Shown here: positions 1 through 8,279 of the stretch, one piece after another
Numbering within the stretch: position 1 is the first letter of the stretch
Layout of the letters: every line of letters begins with the position of its first letter
Origin: Desulfamplus sp.
GTDB taxonomy: Bacteria > Desulfobacterota > Desulfobacteria > Desulfobacterales > Desulfobacteraceae
Direction: 5' to 3'
Length of the DNA stretch: 64,000 nt
Assembly: GCA_015232455.1 (NCBI GenBank)
Contig: JADFZQ010000004.1
Span: 183,601-247,600 of the forward strand
The notes under the pieces: generated by a model
The model's input: only the letters and a program-made list of their open reading frames with translations
What the model was told of the DNA's origin: nothing
The model's database searches: none
Made by a program: the position numbers and the translations under genes

Positions 1-356
1 TGACAAGCTGCCTGAATAATTGCATTTTGCTCTGCATGAACGCCTCTGCAAAGTTCATGCTTTTCTCCAGAGGGAATTTGCCTCTGTTCACGAAGACAGC
101 CAGTCTCAATGCAGTGGGCAATTTTTGATGGGGCGCCGTTATAACCGCTGCACAATATTCTTCTATCTTTAACAAGGATCGCCCCCACTTTGCGTCTAAT
201 GCAGGTAGAGCGTGTTGCAACTAAATCAGCAATGCCCATAAAATATGTTGTCCATGAAGGACGATCAATTTGCAGATGTATAGATTGCTGATATATTGTG
301 TTGTTGTCCGCATCATTATTAATTGAGGCTTTGTCAGAACTATCAAGAGAAGTCAT
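1..356 (-). CDS. dCMP/deoxycytidylate deaminase (ComEB-like), 3' end beyond the window
   Basis: Zinc-dependent deaminase expected to convert dCMP to dUMP for thymidylate synthesis. Reading the minus strand from an ATG at 356-354 gives 118 codons. They contain the family's N-terminal [16 protein letters not shown] stretch, the [12 protein letters not shown] core and the catalytic motif HAEQNAI (His zinc ligand, Glu proton shuttle) shortly before the window edge. The second zinc-binding motif (PCxxC) lies outside the window. The start is 5 nt after the glyA stop, so the gene is the downstream member of the rpmF-acpP-rpiB-glyA unit. About 28 residues precede the first family-conserved block, and a later in-frame ATG (MGIADL) exists, but the earlier start keeps the conserved RPSW segment. 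The sequence is partial, so intactness cannot be judged. Confidence 0.88.
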   Translation of the reverse strand, partial: MTSLDSSDKASINNDADNNTIYQQSIHLQIDRPSWTTYFMGIADLVATRSTCIRRKVGAILVKDRRILCSGYNGAPSKIAHCIETGCLREQRQIPSGEKHELCRGVHAEQNAIIQAAC

Positions 357-361
357 TAAAA

Positions 362-1603
362 TCAACCTAAATCACCGTAAATTGGGAATGCTCTGCAAAG
401 AGCCATAACTCTATCTTTTATTTTTTCAAGTTCAGATTGTTTATCAAGAACATCACAGATACATGATGCAACTTCACGCATCTCATCTTTTCCCATACCG
501 CGAGATGTTAGAAGAGGAGTGCCAATCCTTATACCGCTTGTAACTGAAGGTCCAAGAGGATCATTAGGCACGCTGTTTTTATTAACAGTTATACCAGCAA
601 GACCAAGCAGATTTTCAGCGTCTTTCCCTGAAATTCCCTTGTTGGAGAGATTCACTAACATAAGATGGTTGTCTGTTCCACCTGAGACCAAACGCAACCC
701 TCTTTCCATAAGAAGCGATGATAGAGTTGCCGCGTTCTCAACAACTTTTTGCTGATATACTTTGAAAGATGGCTCAAGAGCCTCTTTAAATGCAACAGCT
801 TTAGCTGCAATTACGTGCATAAGAGGACCTCCTTGAATACCTGGAAATATCTGGCTTCTTATTTTTGAGGCATGTTCATCTTTAGATAAAATTATGCCGC
901 CTCTTGGACCTCTTAAAGTTTTGTGGGTTGTTGATGTTACAACATCAGCTAAAGGAACTGGTGAAGGGTGAACGTCTGCTGCAACAAGCCCTGCAATATG
1001 TGCCATATCAACCATAAACAGTGCACCATATTTTTTGGCAATTGAGGAAAATCCTTTGAAATCAAGCTCACGAGGATATGCACTTGCCCCAGCAAGGATA
1101 AGTTTGGGTCTGTGTGTTTTTGCAAGTAACTCAACTTCATCAAGATCGATCATCTCAGTTGTTTTAGAGACTCCGTAGTGGATAAAGTTAAAAAGTCTGC
1201 CTGAAAAGCTGACACTACTTCCGTGTGTAAGATGCCCTCCGTGTGATAGATTCATTCCAAGAATAGTATCACCTGGTTCAAGCAGTGCAAAGTATGCTGC
1301 CATATTAGCACCAGAACCAGAGTGAGGTTGAACATTTGCATAATCAGCATGAAAAAGTGCTTTTAGCCTATTGATCGCAAGCTCTTCAACTCTATCAACA
1401 TGAACGCACCCACCATAATATCTTTTTGCTGGATAGCCTTCTGCATATTTATTTGTTAAAACAGAACCTTGAGCTTCCATTACCGCTTTGCTGACAATAT
1501 TTTCAGATGCTATAAGTTCAAGTCCATTATTCTGCCTTAGCTCTTCATCTTTGATAATCCCTGCAATTTCAGGGTCAATTTTCTCAACGCTGCTTATGTT
1601 CAA
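362..1603 (-). CDS. glyA: serine hydroxymethyltransferase
   Basis: PLP enzyme interconverting serine and glycine with tetrahydrofolate, supplying one-carbon units in the cytosol. The 413 residues match the usual 410-420. Visible motifs are LIASENIVS (31-39), TNKYAEGYP (50-58) and the PLP lysine K228 in [13 protein letters not shown]. The start is TTG at 1603-1601: an AGGAG ribosome site lies about 6 nt upstream and the protein begins at the normal family position, whereas no ATG is suitably placed. It sits between rpiB (87-nt gap) and the dCMP deaminase (5-nt gap), the usual neighbourhood in deltaproteobacteria. No internal damage is seen. Confidence 0.97.
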   Translation of the reverse strand: MNISSVEKIDPEIAGIIKDEELRQNNGLELIASENIVSKAVMEAQGSVLTNKYAEGYPAKRYYGGCVHVDRVEELAINRLKALFHADYANVQPHSGSGANMAAYFALLEPGDTILGMNLSHGGHLTHGSSVSFSGRLFNFIHYGVSKTTEMIDLDEVELLAKTHRPKLILAGASAYPRELDFKGFSSIAKKYGALFMVDMAHIAGLVAADVHPSPVPLADVVTSTTHKTLRGPRGGIILSKDEHASKIRSQIFPGIQGGPLMHVIAAKAVAFKEALEPSFKVYQQKVVENAATLSSLLMERGLRLVSGGTDNHLMLVNLSNKGISGKDAENLLGLAGITVNKNSVPNDPLGPSVTSGIRIGTPLLTSRGMGKDEMREVASCICDVLDKQSELEKIKDRVMALCRAFPIYGDLG

Positions 1604-1690
1604 ACCAAACTCCTATTACTTTATAATTATTTTAGCTTCTATCTTAATAGATATAATAAGCTATTACTTTATAATTTATCAATATAGAGA

Positions 1691-2149
1691 TTATGACTTT
1701 GAAATCGTCTCAATAGACTCAACTCTCTCTAAATGCCTTCCACCTTCAAAAGGGGTATCAATCCATGTTTTAATCAATTCAAATGCAAGCACATCGCCAA
1801 TTAGTCTGCCACCAAGCACAAGAATATTAGAGTCATTGTGCATACGGCTCATTTTAGCAGAAAGAATATCACTGCAAAGAGCAGCCCTTACATTGGCAAA
1901 TCTGTTAGCGGCAATAGACATACCAAGACCAGTTCCACAAAGCAGTATGCCTCGTGAAAATTCGCCTCTTGATACAGCCCCAGCCACTTTTTTAGCATAA
2001 TCAACATAGTTTGCAGATAGTTCGCTAAATGCACCAACATCATCAACTTTAATACCAAGCGACTCAATAAAAATACGAATCTTCTCTTTTAGCTGAAATG
2101 CAGCATGATCACTGCCAATAATAATAGGTTGTTTTATATCGTTCTCCAT
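1691..2149 (-). CDS. rpiB: ribose-5-phosphate isomerase B
   Basis: Interconverts ribose-5-phosphate and ribulose-5-phosphate in the pentose phosphate pathway. The 152-residue RpiB/LacA-type protein shows the N-terminal IIIGSDHAAFQLKEKI (Asp14, His15) and the catalytic-site loop ILLCGTGLGMSIAANR with Cys71, the expected active-site cysteine. Length is typical for RpiB (about 145-155) and unlike RpiA. It lies 27 nt downstream of acpP and 87 nt upstream of glyA on the same strand, consistent with one transcript. The ATG start at 2149 directly precedes the first beta-strand. Confidence 0.94.
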   Translation of the reverse strand: MENDIKQPIIIGSDHAAFQLKEKIRIFIESLGIKVDDVGAFSELSANYVDYAKKVAGAVSRGEFSRGILLCGTGLGMSIAANRFANVRAALCSDILSAKMSRMHNDSNILVLGGRLIGDVLAFELIKTWIDTPFEGGRHLERVESIETISKS

Positions 2150-2176
2150 TTTATCGCCTGCCCTCTTATCATTCTC

Positions 2177-2422
2177 TTATGATTTAGACTTTATGTAATC
2201 AATTACATCTTGAACTGTCTTGAGCTTATCAGACTCATCTTCGTCCATATCGATCTCAAACTGCTCTTCCATTGTCATCATAAGTTCAACAAGCATCAAA
2301 GAGTCTGCACCAAGATCATCAACAAGAGATGCTTCTGGAACAACATCCTCAATATCTATCCTTGAATCTACTCTTGAGAGTTTCTCAGCAATTATTTTCC
2401 TGACCTTTGTTTCAATACTCAT
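2177..2422 (-). CDS. acpP: acyl carrier protein
   Basis: Small acidic carrier for fatty acid synthesis; the 4'-phosphopantetheine arm would attach to Ser41 in LGADSLMLVELMM. The 81 residues give a full four-helix ACP, rich in Asp/Glu, with an alternating charge pattern in helix 3. It is placed between rpmF and rpiB. In many related genomes plsX and fab genes lie next to this carrier gene, but none is present here, so the elongation enzymes must be encoded elsewhere. A 12-nt inverted repeat lies between this gene and rpmF. It differs clearly from the two ACP domains of the megasynthase at 55264-60045, which carry LGIDSIKRVEI. Confidence 0.95.
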   Translation of the reverse strand: MSIETKVRKIIAEKLSRVDSRIDIEDVVPEASLVDDLGADSLMLVELMMTMEEQFEIDMDEDESDKLKTVQDVIDYIKSKS

Positions 2423-2468
2423 AAATTCAAAATTCTCTGTGTTTAATGTTATATAATTTTAGGATTAA

Positions 2469-2510
2469 AACACTCTCAAACTTAAGGAGACTATTAAATT
2501 TCAGAGTGTT
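2469..2510. promoter_or_regulatory. imperfect inverted repeat between rpmF and acpP
   Basis: AACACTCTCAAA at 2469-2480 pairs with TTTCAGAGTGTT at 2499-2510 (one mismatch, 18-nt loop). It lies downstream of the rpmF stop and upstream of acpP. No run of T follows in the minus direction, so it is not a textbook terminator. It could be an RNA-processing or attenuation hairpin that sets the rpmF/acpP ratio; that role is inference. Confidence 0.4.
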
Positions 2511-2537
2511 ATCTGTCTGATAAGCCTATTTAAAGAG

Positions 2538-2735
2538 CTATTCTGCTTCTGCTGAATCAACACTTTTTGCAATGACATTTCTACCTTTATAGACACCACA
2601 CGCTGGACACGCAGCATGTGGTAATTTTGCCTCTTTACACTCTGGGCATGTTGTGTATGTAGGCACAGCAACTTTCTGATGTGTCCTTCTTTTTCTACTG
2701 TTGCTTTTTGACATCTTCTTTTTGGGTACAGCCAT
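2538..2735 (-). CDS. rpmF: 50S ribosomal protein L32
   Basis: Structural protein of the large ribosomal subunit. The 65 residues begin with the invariant MAVPKKKMSKSNSRKRRTH and carry a zinc ribbon, CPEC then CPAC (Cys-x2-Cys pairs about 14 residues apart), so this is the zinc-binding C+ form. It is slightly longer than the usual 57-60 residues through an acidic C-terminal tail. It heads the acpP-rpiB-glyA run. No YceD/DUF177 gene is found upstream; 2736-3149 holds only a repeat element. Confidence 0.97.
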   Translation of the reverse strand: MAVPKKKMSKSNSRKRRTHQKVAVPTYTTCPECKEAKLPHAACPACGVYKGRNVIAKSVDSAEAE

Positions 2736-2990
2736 TTTTATTTCTCCTAACTATCTAATTTATTTTACAATAATTAACTAAAGGTATTCTACCAAATAAA
2801 CATAACCTTCTAATTTAATTGAAAAGAGTTGTCAAGTTAATTATAAGCAAGACAAGCAATTATACCCTTAAGTATTACCAAAATAGATTTATCGACTTTT
2901 AGAAATCTGTCAAATCTTTCACTATTATTTATTTCCAGCCTTCCCTTTTCTTTGCTATAATTAAAATAAAAGATTAAAAACTCAATAGTT

Positions 2991-3113
2991 AGGAATAAAA
3001 ATTTAATAATGTCCGAAATTAAAATGAGCAAGGATATGTCATAGGTAGGGAACAACGATCGTTGTTCCCTACCCAGTTTATTCAATTTCTGGTGTTATTA
3101 AATTCCCATTCCT
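2991..3113. repeat. MITE-like element with perfect palindromic core, copy 1
   Basis: The ends form a 19-nt inverted repeat (2991-3009 and 3095-3113, 16 of 19 matching, beginning AGGAAT). Inside is a 30-bp perfect palindrome at 3044-3073 centred on AACAACGATCGTTGTT. A second copy with the same ends, the same GxCCGAAATTA interior and the same core lies at 63753-63845. This copy sits in the divergent gap between rpmF and lgt, so it is not simply a terminator. An 82-codon minus-strand reading frame over the region (2837-3085) has no coding features. The rest of 2736-3149 holds no gene that I can support. Confidence 0.75.
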
Positions 3114-3149
3114 TAAAATCCACATATTAAAATTTAAGGATAAAATAAA

Positions 3150-3944
3150 TTGCATCCAGTTCTAATTCAATTTGGTAGTATCACACTTTACACTTACGGA
3201 CTTTTTGTTGGTCTTGGCTTTCTTGCAGCAGTTGGATTTGCTGGAAAACAGTCAAGACAATATGGCATTGTTAAAGAGGAGATGACCGATCTCTTCTTTC
3301 TCATACTTATATCTTCTATTATAGGGGCAAGAGCGTTATATGTTATTGTAAATTTTAACGAATTTGCATCTGATCCAATATCTGTTTTTAAGATATGGAA
3401 CGGAGGGCTTGTATTTTATGGAGGATTCATTACGGCCTTAATAACAGCTCTTATCTTTGTGCAAAAAAAGAGACTTCCTCTTGGTAAAACTGCTGATATA
3501 ATTGCCCCTTCAATTGCCCTTGGACACGCAATTGGACGTATTGGCTGTTTTTTTGCTGGCTGCTGCTATGGAGAACAGTGTGATCTTCCTTGGGCTGTAA
3601 CTTTTAAAGACCCAGCCTCTCTTGCACCACTTAACATAGCTTTACATCCTACTCAAATTTATGAGGCGATCTCTAACTTTATTCTTTTTTTAATCTTAAT
3701 TGCTATTGATAAAAAGAAAAAAATAGATGGGATCACTTTTGGGTTTTATGTTTTCTTTTATGGAATTCTACGTACTTTTATTGAAACTTTTAGAGGAGAT
3801 CCAAGAGGAGACTTTATTTTAAATTTTCTCTCTACTTCTCAAGGAATTGGTATATCAATGTCTATTGTGGGTCTTTGCATAGTTGTATATCTTTCAAAGT
3901 GTAAAAAAAATGTTGCAGGAAAAAAGCAAAATGGCAGAAATTAA
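3150..3944 (+). CDS. lgt: prolipoprotein diacylglyceryl transferase
   Basis: Inner-membrane enzyme that transfers diacylglycerol from phosphatidylglycerol to the lipobox cysteine of prolipoproteins, the first step of lipoprotein maturation (LspA acts next and is encoded nearby at 6942). The 264 residues show about seven hydrophobic segments, the Lgt signature AIGRIGCFFAGCCYGE (around residues 126-141), HPTQIYEA and the C-terminal RTFIETFRGDPRG. The start is TTG at 3150, after AAGGAT about 8 nt upstream, and is immediately followed by the family N-terminus HPVLIQFG. The 3' end overlaps holA by 14 nt. Confidence 0.95.
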   Translation: MHPVLIQFGSITLYTYGLFVGLGFLAAVGFAGKQSRQYGIVKEEMTDLFFLILISSIIGARALYVIVNFNEFASDPISVFKIWNGGLVFYGGFITALITALIFVQKKRLPLGKTADIIAPSIALGHAIGRIGCFFAGCCYGEQCDLPWAVTFKDPASLAPLNIALHPTQIYEAISNFILFLILIAIDKKKKIDGITFGFYVFFYGILRTFIETFRGDPRGDFILNFLSTSQGIGISMSIVGLCIVVYLSKCKKNVAGKKQNGRN

Positions 3945-5343
3945 ACACAACATTTTAAATGATTATCTTAACTCTTTGAGAGAAAAGACTCATTCTACTT
4001 CTGAAAATGTTCCGCAACTTTTCTTTATTTGGGGAGAGGAATTTATCTGCAGAAAGGTCTTTGATGCTGTAATATCGTTTCTTTTGCCAAGCAATCTTAG
4101 GGAGTTAGGATATGAGCTTCTTGAAGGTGAAGAGGCTTCTATACCTGTGATAATTGAGCGTATATGCACATATTCATTTTTTCAGGAAAGGCGAGTTATT
4201 GCTATAAAAAATGCCCCTTTATTTAACGCTCCCGGCACTTCTCCATCACAAGGTTTTCTTAACCATGACCTTGAAAATTTGAAGAATTTGATTGAAAGAG
4301 GATTTCCTGAAAATCACTATCTTGTTATAACGTCTCCAAATGCAGATAAAAGACGCAATCTTTTCAATACAATTAAAACATCAGGTATTGCTATTGACTG
4401 CTCTGTTGCTCAAGGAAGTGGTAAGACAGATAAAGAGGAGCAAACTCAACTCTTACGCCTCACAATGAAAATGGTTCTTGACAGAGCAGGAAAAGGTATT
4501 GAAGGAGATGCTTTTCAAGCTCTTGTTGAGATGACAGGATTTGATCCAGCAACATTTAATGACAATCTTGAAAGGCTCACAGCGTTTATAGGGAACAAAG
4601 ATACAATAACAATAAATGATGTCTATTCAGCTGTAAAACGAAGCAGAAAAGACCCTATATTTGAGCTTACAAATGCTGTTGCACAAAAAAACTTAGAGTC
4701 ATCAATTTTTTACTATAAATCACTTTGTGATAACGGATTTCATCCTCTTCAGCTACTTGCTGCAATTGTCAATCAGATACGTAGAATCTTTGTTGTAAAA
4801 ATCTTTATTGAAACTCAGGTGCAAAAAGGAAACTCTTGTTGGCGTCAGGGAAATCAGAACTATCAAAACTTTACTGCCAACACTATGCCTTTTATAACAA
4901 AAGCAGATGAGGAACTTAATAAAATCATTGCTCAATGGGGCGAAGAGCTAAGAAATAGAGATGCCCAAGATAAGTTGGAAAATAATTTAGATGATAGTTA
5001 TGAATCTGAGTCAGATGACGAAGAGCTGAACGCAAAGCCAATTAAGGCAAGTAAACGAAAAAAAAAAGGTGAACCTGACAAAAAAAATGGTGCTAACAAA
5101 GGCAAGACAACTGATCTAATTATTGCCCCAAACCTTAAAAATGCGTATCCTATTTTTCAAACATTTTTACGAGCAGATAAATTTGAATTAAATGAACTTT
5201 CATCAATCATGGTGGAATTAAGTGAAATGGACTATAAGTTTAAATCTTCGTCAGATGGAGACCCTTTTATTATTCTTGAGGAGATGATAATAAGAATCTG
5301 CACAAATAACTTTCAAAAATATAATTTAACATCATATAAATGA
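3931..5343 (+). CDS. holA: DNA polymerase III delta subunit with inserted charged linker
   Basis: Clamp-loader delta subunit, which opens the sliding clamp during replication. From ATG 3931 (AGGA upstream, 14-nt overlap with lgt) the protein has 470 residues, versus about 330-350 in most HolA. The N-terminal AAA+-like fold is visible (PQLFFIWGEEFICRKVF, 29-45; FFQERRVIAIKNAPLF, 83-98) and the collar domain follows (DPIFELTNAVAQ, LLAAIVNQIRRIF). Excess length lies in residues ~300-400: a polar then very charged stretch (YESESDDEELNAK, then SKRKKKGEPDKKNGANKGK) before the last helices resume at NLKNAYPIFQ. The linker DNA contains runs of 10 and 8 A. An earlier TTG at 3883 would extend the protein without family support. 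Confidence 0.85.
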   Translation: MAEIKHNILNDYLNSLREKTHSTSENVPQLFFIWGEEFICRKVFDAVISFLLPSNLRELGYELLEGEEASIPVIIERICTYSFFQERRVIAIKNAPLFNAPGTSPSQGFLNHDLENLKNLIERGFPENHYLVITSPNADKRRNLFNTIKTSGIAIDCSVAQGSGKTDKEEQTQLLRLTMKMVLDRAGKGIEGDAFQALVEMTGFDPATFNDNLERLTAFIGNKDTITINDVYSAVKRSRKDPIFELTNAVAQKNLESSIFYYKSLCDNGFHPLQLLAAIVNQIRRIFVVKIFIETQVQKGNSCWRQGNQNYQNFTANTMPFITKADEELNKIIAQWGEELRNRDAQDKLENNLDDSYESESDDEELNAKPIKASKRKKKGEPDKKNGANKGKTTDLIIAPNLKNAYPIFQTFLRADKFELNELSSIMVELSEMDYKFKSSSDGDPFIILEEMIIRICTNNFQKYNLTSYK

Positions 5344-5446
5344 ACCTCCTGTAAAATCAATTGGTTATTAGCTAAACACAGGGCAGTAACGCAAGTATTG
5401 CAAGAACTCTAATATCAACGTCTATAACAATGGAGTACTATTTAAG

Positions 5447-6928
5447 ATGATAAAAAAGACAAAAATCGTTGCCACAATATCTGATAAAAATTGTGAGCCA
5501 GAATTTTTAAAACAACTCCATGATGCAGGAATGGATGTTGTTCGACTTAACACAGCACATCAAACACATGCCGAAGCTCTAAAAGTTGTTGAAAATATTA
5601 GGAAAGTATCTGATAAAATAGCCATTTTGCTTGACACAAAAGGTCCTGAAATCAGAACTTGCCCAATGGATAATCCAATTACGGTAAATTATGGAGATGT
5701 TATACATATCAAAGGGTTAGCTAATTTTAACGATGCTTTGAAAAGTGATTTTCCAGAAAATAATCTTGTCTATGTTTCATATCCTGATTTTGTAAGAGAT
5801 GTCCCAGTAGGTAGCTCTATTTTGATTGATGATGGTTCACTTGCCTTAACTGTTATATCAAAAAATAGTTCTCAAACAGATCACAAAGAGCAACATAGCA
5901 GTTGCAATTCTCAAGACTATTTAATCTGCCGAGTGGAAAATGATGGTATAATCTATGGTAGAAAGAGCGTAAATATTCCATCTGTCCATGTAACCTTGCC
6001 AGCTTTAAGCGAAAAGGATAAAGGATTTATTGAATTTGCAGCAGATCAAGATATTGATTTTATTGCTCATTCATTTGTAAGGAATCGCGATGATGTGCTT
6101 GCTGTTCAAGAGATTCTTGACAGGAGAAATAGCAGGGTAAAAATAATAGCAAAGATTGAAAATAGCGAAGGAGTTGAGAATCTTGAGCAGATTTTAGATC
6201 ATGTATATGGAATAATGATCGCAAGAGGTGATCTTGCAGTTGAGATTCCAGCCGAAAAGATTCCCTTAGTTCAAAAAAGAATAATTAAAACCTGTATTGA
6301 AAAACGAAAACCTGTGATAGTTGCTACACAAATGCTCCACTCCATGATTAAATCTCCAAGACCTACAAGGGCTGAAGTTTCTGATGTTGCCAATGCCTGC
6401 TTTGACTTTGCCGATGCCTTGATGTTGTCAGGGGAGACCGCAAATGGTAACTATCCTATAGAATCTGTTAAGATTATGGCAAAAATTGCTGCTGAGGCTG
6501 AATCTGGAAGAGAAACATTTCTTGATGTTCCATATATGCACCACAATAAAGTTGTTGCCTATCTTGCAAAGGCTGCTGTAAAGGCTTCGATGCGACTCAA
6601 CACCCGTGCAATTATAGCAGACTCAATGTCAGGAGATACTATTAGGGCTATTGCTGCTTACAGAGGGGATAATCCTATTTATGCTCAAATTTATGATAAA
6701 CGTGTAATGCGAGAACTTGCGTTATCTTATGGAGTGCAAGCTGATTATGTTGACGCAGAAAATGACTCATCAGAACTTTTGCGTAAATCTATTGCTGGTC
6801 TTGTAAAGAGAAAACGGTTTTCTCCAGAATCTCTTATTACAGTTCTTGCAGGACACTTTGGAGCAAAACATGGGGCATCATACATTGAGATAAGCAGTGC
6901 TGGAAGTATAATGGAAGGTAAGTGTTAA
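5447..6928 (+). CDS. pyk: pyruvate kinase
   Basis: Last step of glycolysis: phosphoenolpyruvate plus ADP gives pyruvate plus ATP. The 493 residues contain the substrate-site segment LLDTKGPEIRT, the active-site block KIENSEGVENLEQILD, ARGDLAVEIP, and the PK signature ATQMLHSMIKSPRPTRAEVSDVANA, then a C-terminal allosteric-type domain. The loop usually reading RxNFSHG is RLNTAHQ here, so the serine of that loop is alanine. To my knowledge this variant is known in other phyla such as Bacteroidetes, and it may hint at a different lineage for this gene. A GGAG ribosome site lies about 10 nt before the ATG. The gap from holA (103 nt) is unremarkable. Confidence 0.94.
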   Translation: MIKKTKIVATISDKNCEPEFLKQLHDAGMDVVRLNTAHQTHAEALKVVENIRKVSDKIAILLDTKGPEIRTCPMDNPITVNYGDVIHIKGLANFNDALKSDFPENNLVYVSYPDFVRDVPVGSSILIDDGSLALTVISKNSSQTDHKEQHSSCNSQDYLICRVENDGIIYGRKSVNIPSVHVTLPALSEKDKGFIEFAADQDIDFIAHSFVRNRDDVLAVQEILDRRNSRVKIIAKIENSEGVENLEQILDHVYGIMIARGDLAVEIPAEKIPLVQKRIIKTCIEKRKPVIVATQMLHSMIKSPRPTRAEVSDVANACFDFADALMLSGETANGNYPIESVKIMAKIAAEAESGRETFLDVPYMHHNKVVAYLAKAAVKASMRLNTRAIIADSMSGDTIRAIAAYRGDNPIYAQIYDKRVMRELALSYGVQADYVDAENDSSELLRKSIAGLVKRKRFSPESLITVLAGHFGAKHGASYIEISSAGSIMEGKC

Positions 6929-6941
6929 AAAAGGTGAAAAA

Positions 6942-7436
6942 TTGAAATTAAATCAAAGAGTTGCACTTATAAAACTTCTATTGGTAAGCGGTAATATCAT
7001 TCTATTTGATCAGTTGACAAAATATATTATTACAAGCACTTTAATGTTGCATGAAACAATCTCTATAACCTCTTTTTTTAATATTACACATGTCCTAAAC
7101 CCCGGAGGTGCTTTTGGACTTTTTGCTAATCACTCTCCATTAGTAAGAAAATTTTTTTTTCTTTTTGTATCTTCGGTAGTATCTATCGCCCTTTTGTGGT
7201 TTTACATAAAATCAGTAGATAGGTATCCATTTTTTTCATTAGGTTTGGCGGCTATTTTTGGAGGAGCTGTTGGCAATCTAATTGATCGTTTTCGTTACGG
7301 AAAGGTTGTAGATTTTTTAGATTTATATATTGGCTATTATCACTGGCCCGCCTTTAATATAGCAGATAGTGCAATCTGTGTGGGAATGGTTGTCTTTGTT
7401 TATCATGTTCTATTTAATAAGATTCCAGATTTTTAG
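6942..7436 (+). CDS. lspA: lipoprotein signal peptidase (signal peptidase II)
   Basis: Aspartic membrane protease that removes the signal peptide of diacylglyceryl-prolipoproteins. The 164 residues have four hydrophobic spans and the conserved blocks LNPGGAFGLF, GGAVGNLIDRFRYGKVVDF and FNIADSAI. The catalytic aspartates should be D124 (VVDF) and D142 (NIAD). The start is TTG at 6942 with AAGGTG 6 nt upstream, only 13 nt after pyk, so co-transcription is likely. It functionally follows Lgt, encoded 3 kb upstream. Confidence 0.95.
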   Translation: MKLNQRVALIKLLLVSGNIILFDQLTKYIITSTLMLHETISITSFFNITHVLNPGGAFGLFANHSPLVRKFFFLFVSSVVSIALLWFYIKSVDRYPFFSLGLAAIFGGAVGNLIDRFRYGKVVDFLDLYIGYYHWPAFNIADSAICVGMVVFVYHVLFNKIPDF

Positions 7437-7518
7437 GAACAATTATATAAATTTACACGTTTGCAAATTGATGTGAAAGTTGATTTTATTTTGGTCAGAT
7501 TGTATATTTTTACTGCTC

Positions 7519-7557
7519 TTGGGTTATAAATTTAATGTTGGATATATTAAAACCCAA
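7519..7557 (+). terminator. weak candidate hairpin after lspA
   Basis: TTGGGTT (7519-7525) can pair with AACCCAA (7551-7557), followed by a short TTTATT. It lies 80-120 nt past lspA in an otherwise featureless AT-rich gap (7437-7634). The stem is short and the T run poor, so this is tentative. Confidence 0.3.
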
Positions 7558-7634
7558 TTTATTCCCGTTTAAAGTATAATTAAGTAATTAATATATTACA
7601 AAAAATTAATAGATTTGAATTTGGATATAAAACT

Positions 7635-8279
7635 ATGCTCTTAAAAGTCAATCCTGACAATCCACAGCCCCGACTTATCTCGAAAGTAGTTGAATTGCTA
7701 CGAGAAGGCGGGGTTATTGCCTACCCAACCGATACCTTTTATGGAATCGGTTGTGATATTATGAATAAGAAAGCTATAGAACGTGTATATCAGTTAAAAA
7801 ATCGAGATAAGAGTGAACCTTTTAGCTTTATATGCTCTGATCTTACGCATATTAGTGAATATGCAAAAGTCTCAAATTTTGCATATCGAAATATGAAAAG
7901 AGTGCTTCCCGGACCATTTACTCTAATACTTCCCGGGTCAAAAATGGTGCCAAAAATAATGCTGACCAAACGCAAAACTGCTGGCATAAGAGTTCCAAAC
8001 AATAATATTGTCCTTGCAATTGCAAAAGAGTTAGGACACCCAATTCTATCTACAAGTGCAAGCGATAAGAGAAGTAACAGTAAAAACAGTGCAGATAGTA
8101 ATATAAAGGAGAGTATATTCAGTGATCCCTCCCTTATTCATGATCATTTTGGCTCTCTGCTTGATGCTGTTATTGATGGAGGGCAAGTTCCAAATGTAGC
8201 TTCAAGTATTGTTTCATTAATTGATGACATACCTGAAATAATCCGATATGGTGCTGGAGATGTTAGCATCTTTGAATAA
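7635..8279 (+). CDS. Sua5/YciO/YrdC/YwlC family protein, probable threonylcarbamoyl-AMP synthase
   Basis: YrdC-fold protein. Family members make L-threonylcarbamoyladenylate for the t6A modification of ANN-decoding tRNAs; YciO-type paralogues are less well defined. In the 214 residues the characteristic GGVIAYPTDTFYGIGCD and KNRDKSEPFSFICSD are clear, followed by PGPFTLILPG, TAGIRVPNN and the late GGQVPNVASSIVSL. The spacing and the PFSFICSDL phrase resemble YciO more than E. coli TsaC. A serine/asparagine-rich loop near 139-150 is variable. The last 63 nt overlap sppA on the opposite strand. Confidence 0.85.
   Translation: MLLKVNPDNPQPRLISKVVELLREGGVIAYPTDTFYGIGCDIMNKKAIERVYQLKNRDKSEPFSFICSDLTHISEYAKVSNFAYRNMKRVLPGPFTLILPGSKMVPKIMLTKRKTAGIRVPNNNIVLAIAKELGHPILSTSASDKRSNSKNSADSNIKESIFSDPSLIHDHFGSLLDAVIDGGQVPNVASSIVSLIDDIPEIIRYGAGDVSIFE

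Noticed and set aside
2837..3085. 82-codon minus-strand frame upstream of rpmF
   Set aside because: It runs through the palindromic repeat, has no ribosome site and an Ile/Phe/Leu-rich composition expected from AT-rich noncoding DNA.
3883..3930. Upstream TTG start for holA
   Set aside because: It would extend the overlap with lgt and add residues with no family match; ATG 3931 has a ribosome site and fits the N-terminus.
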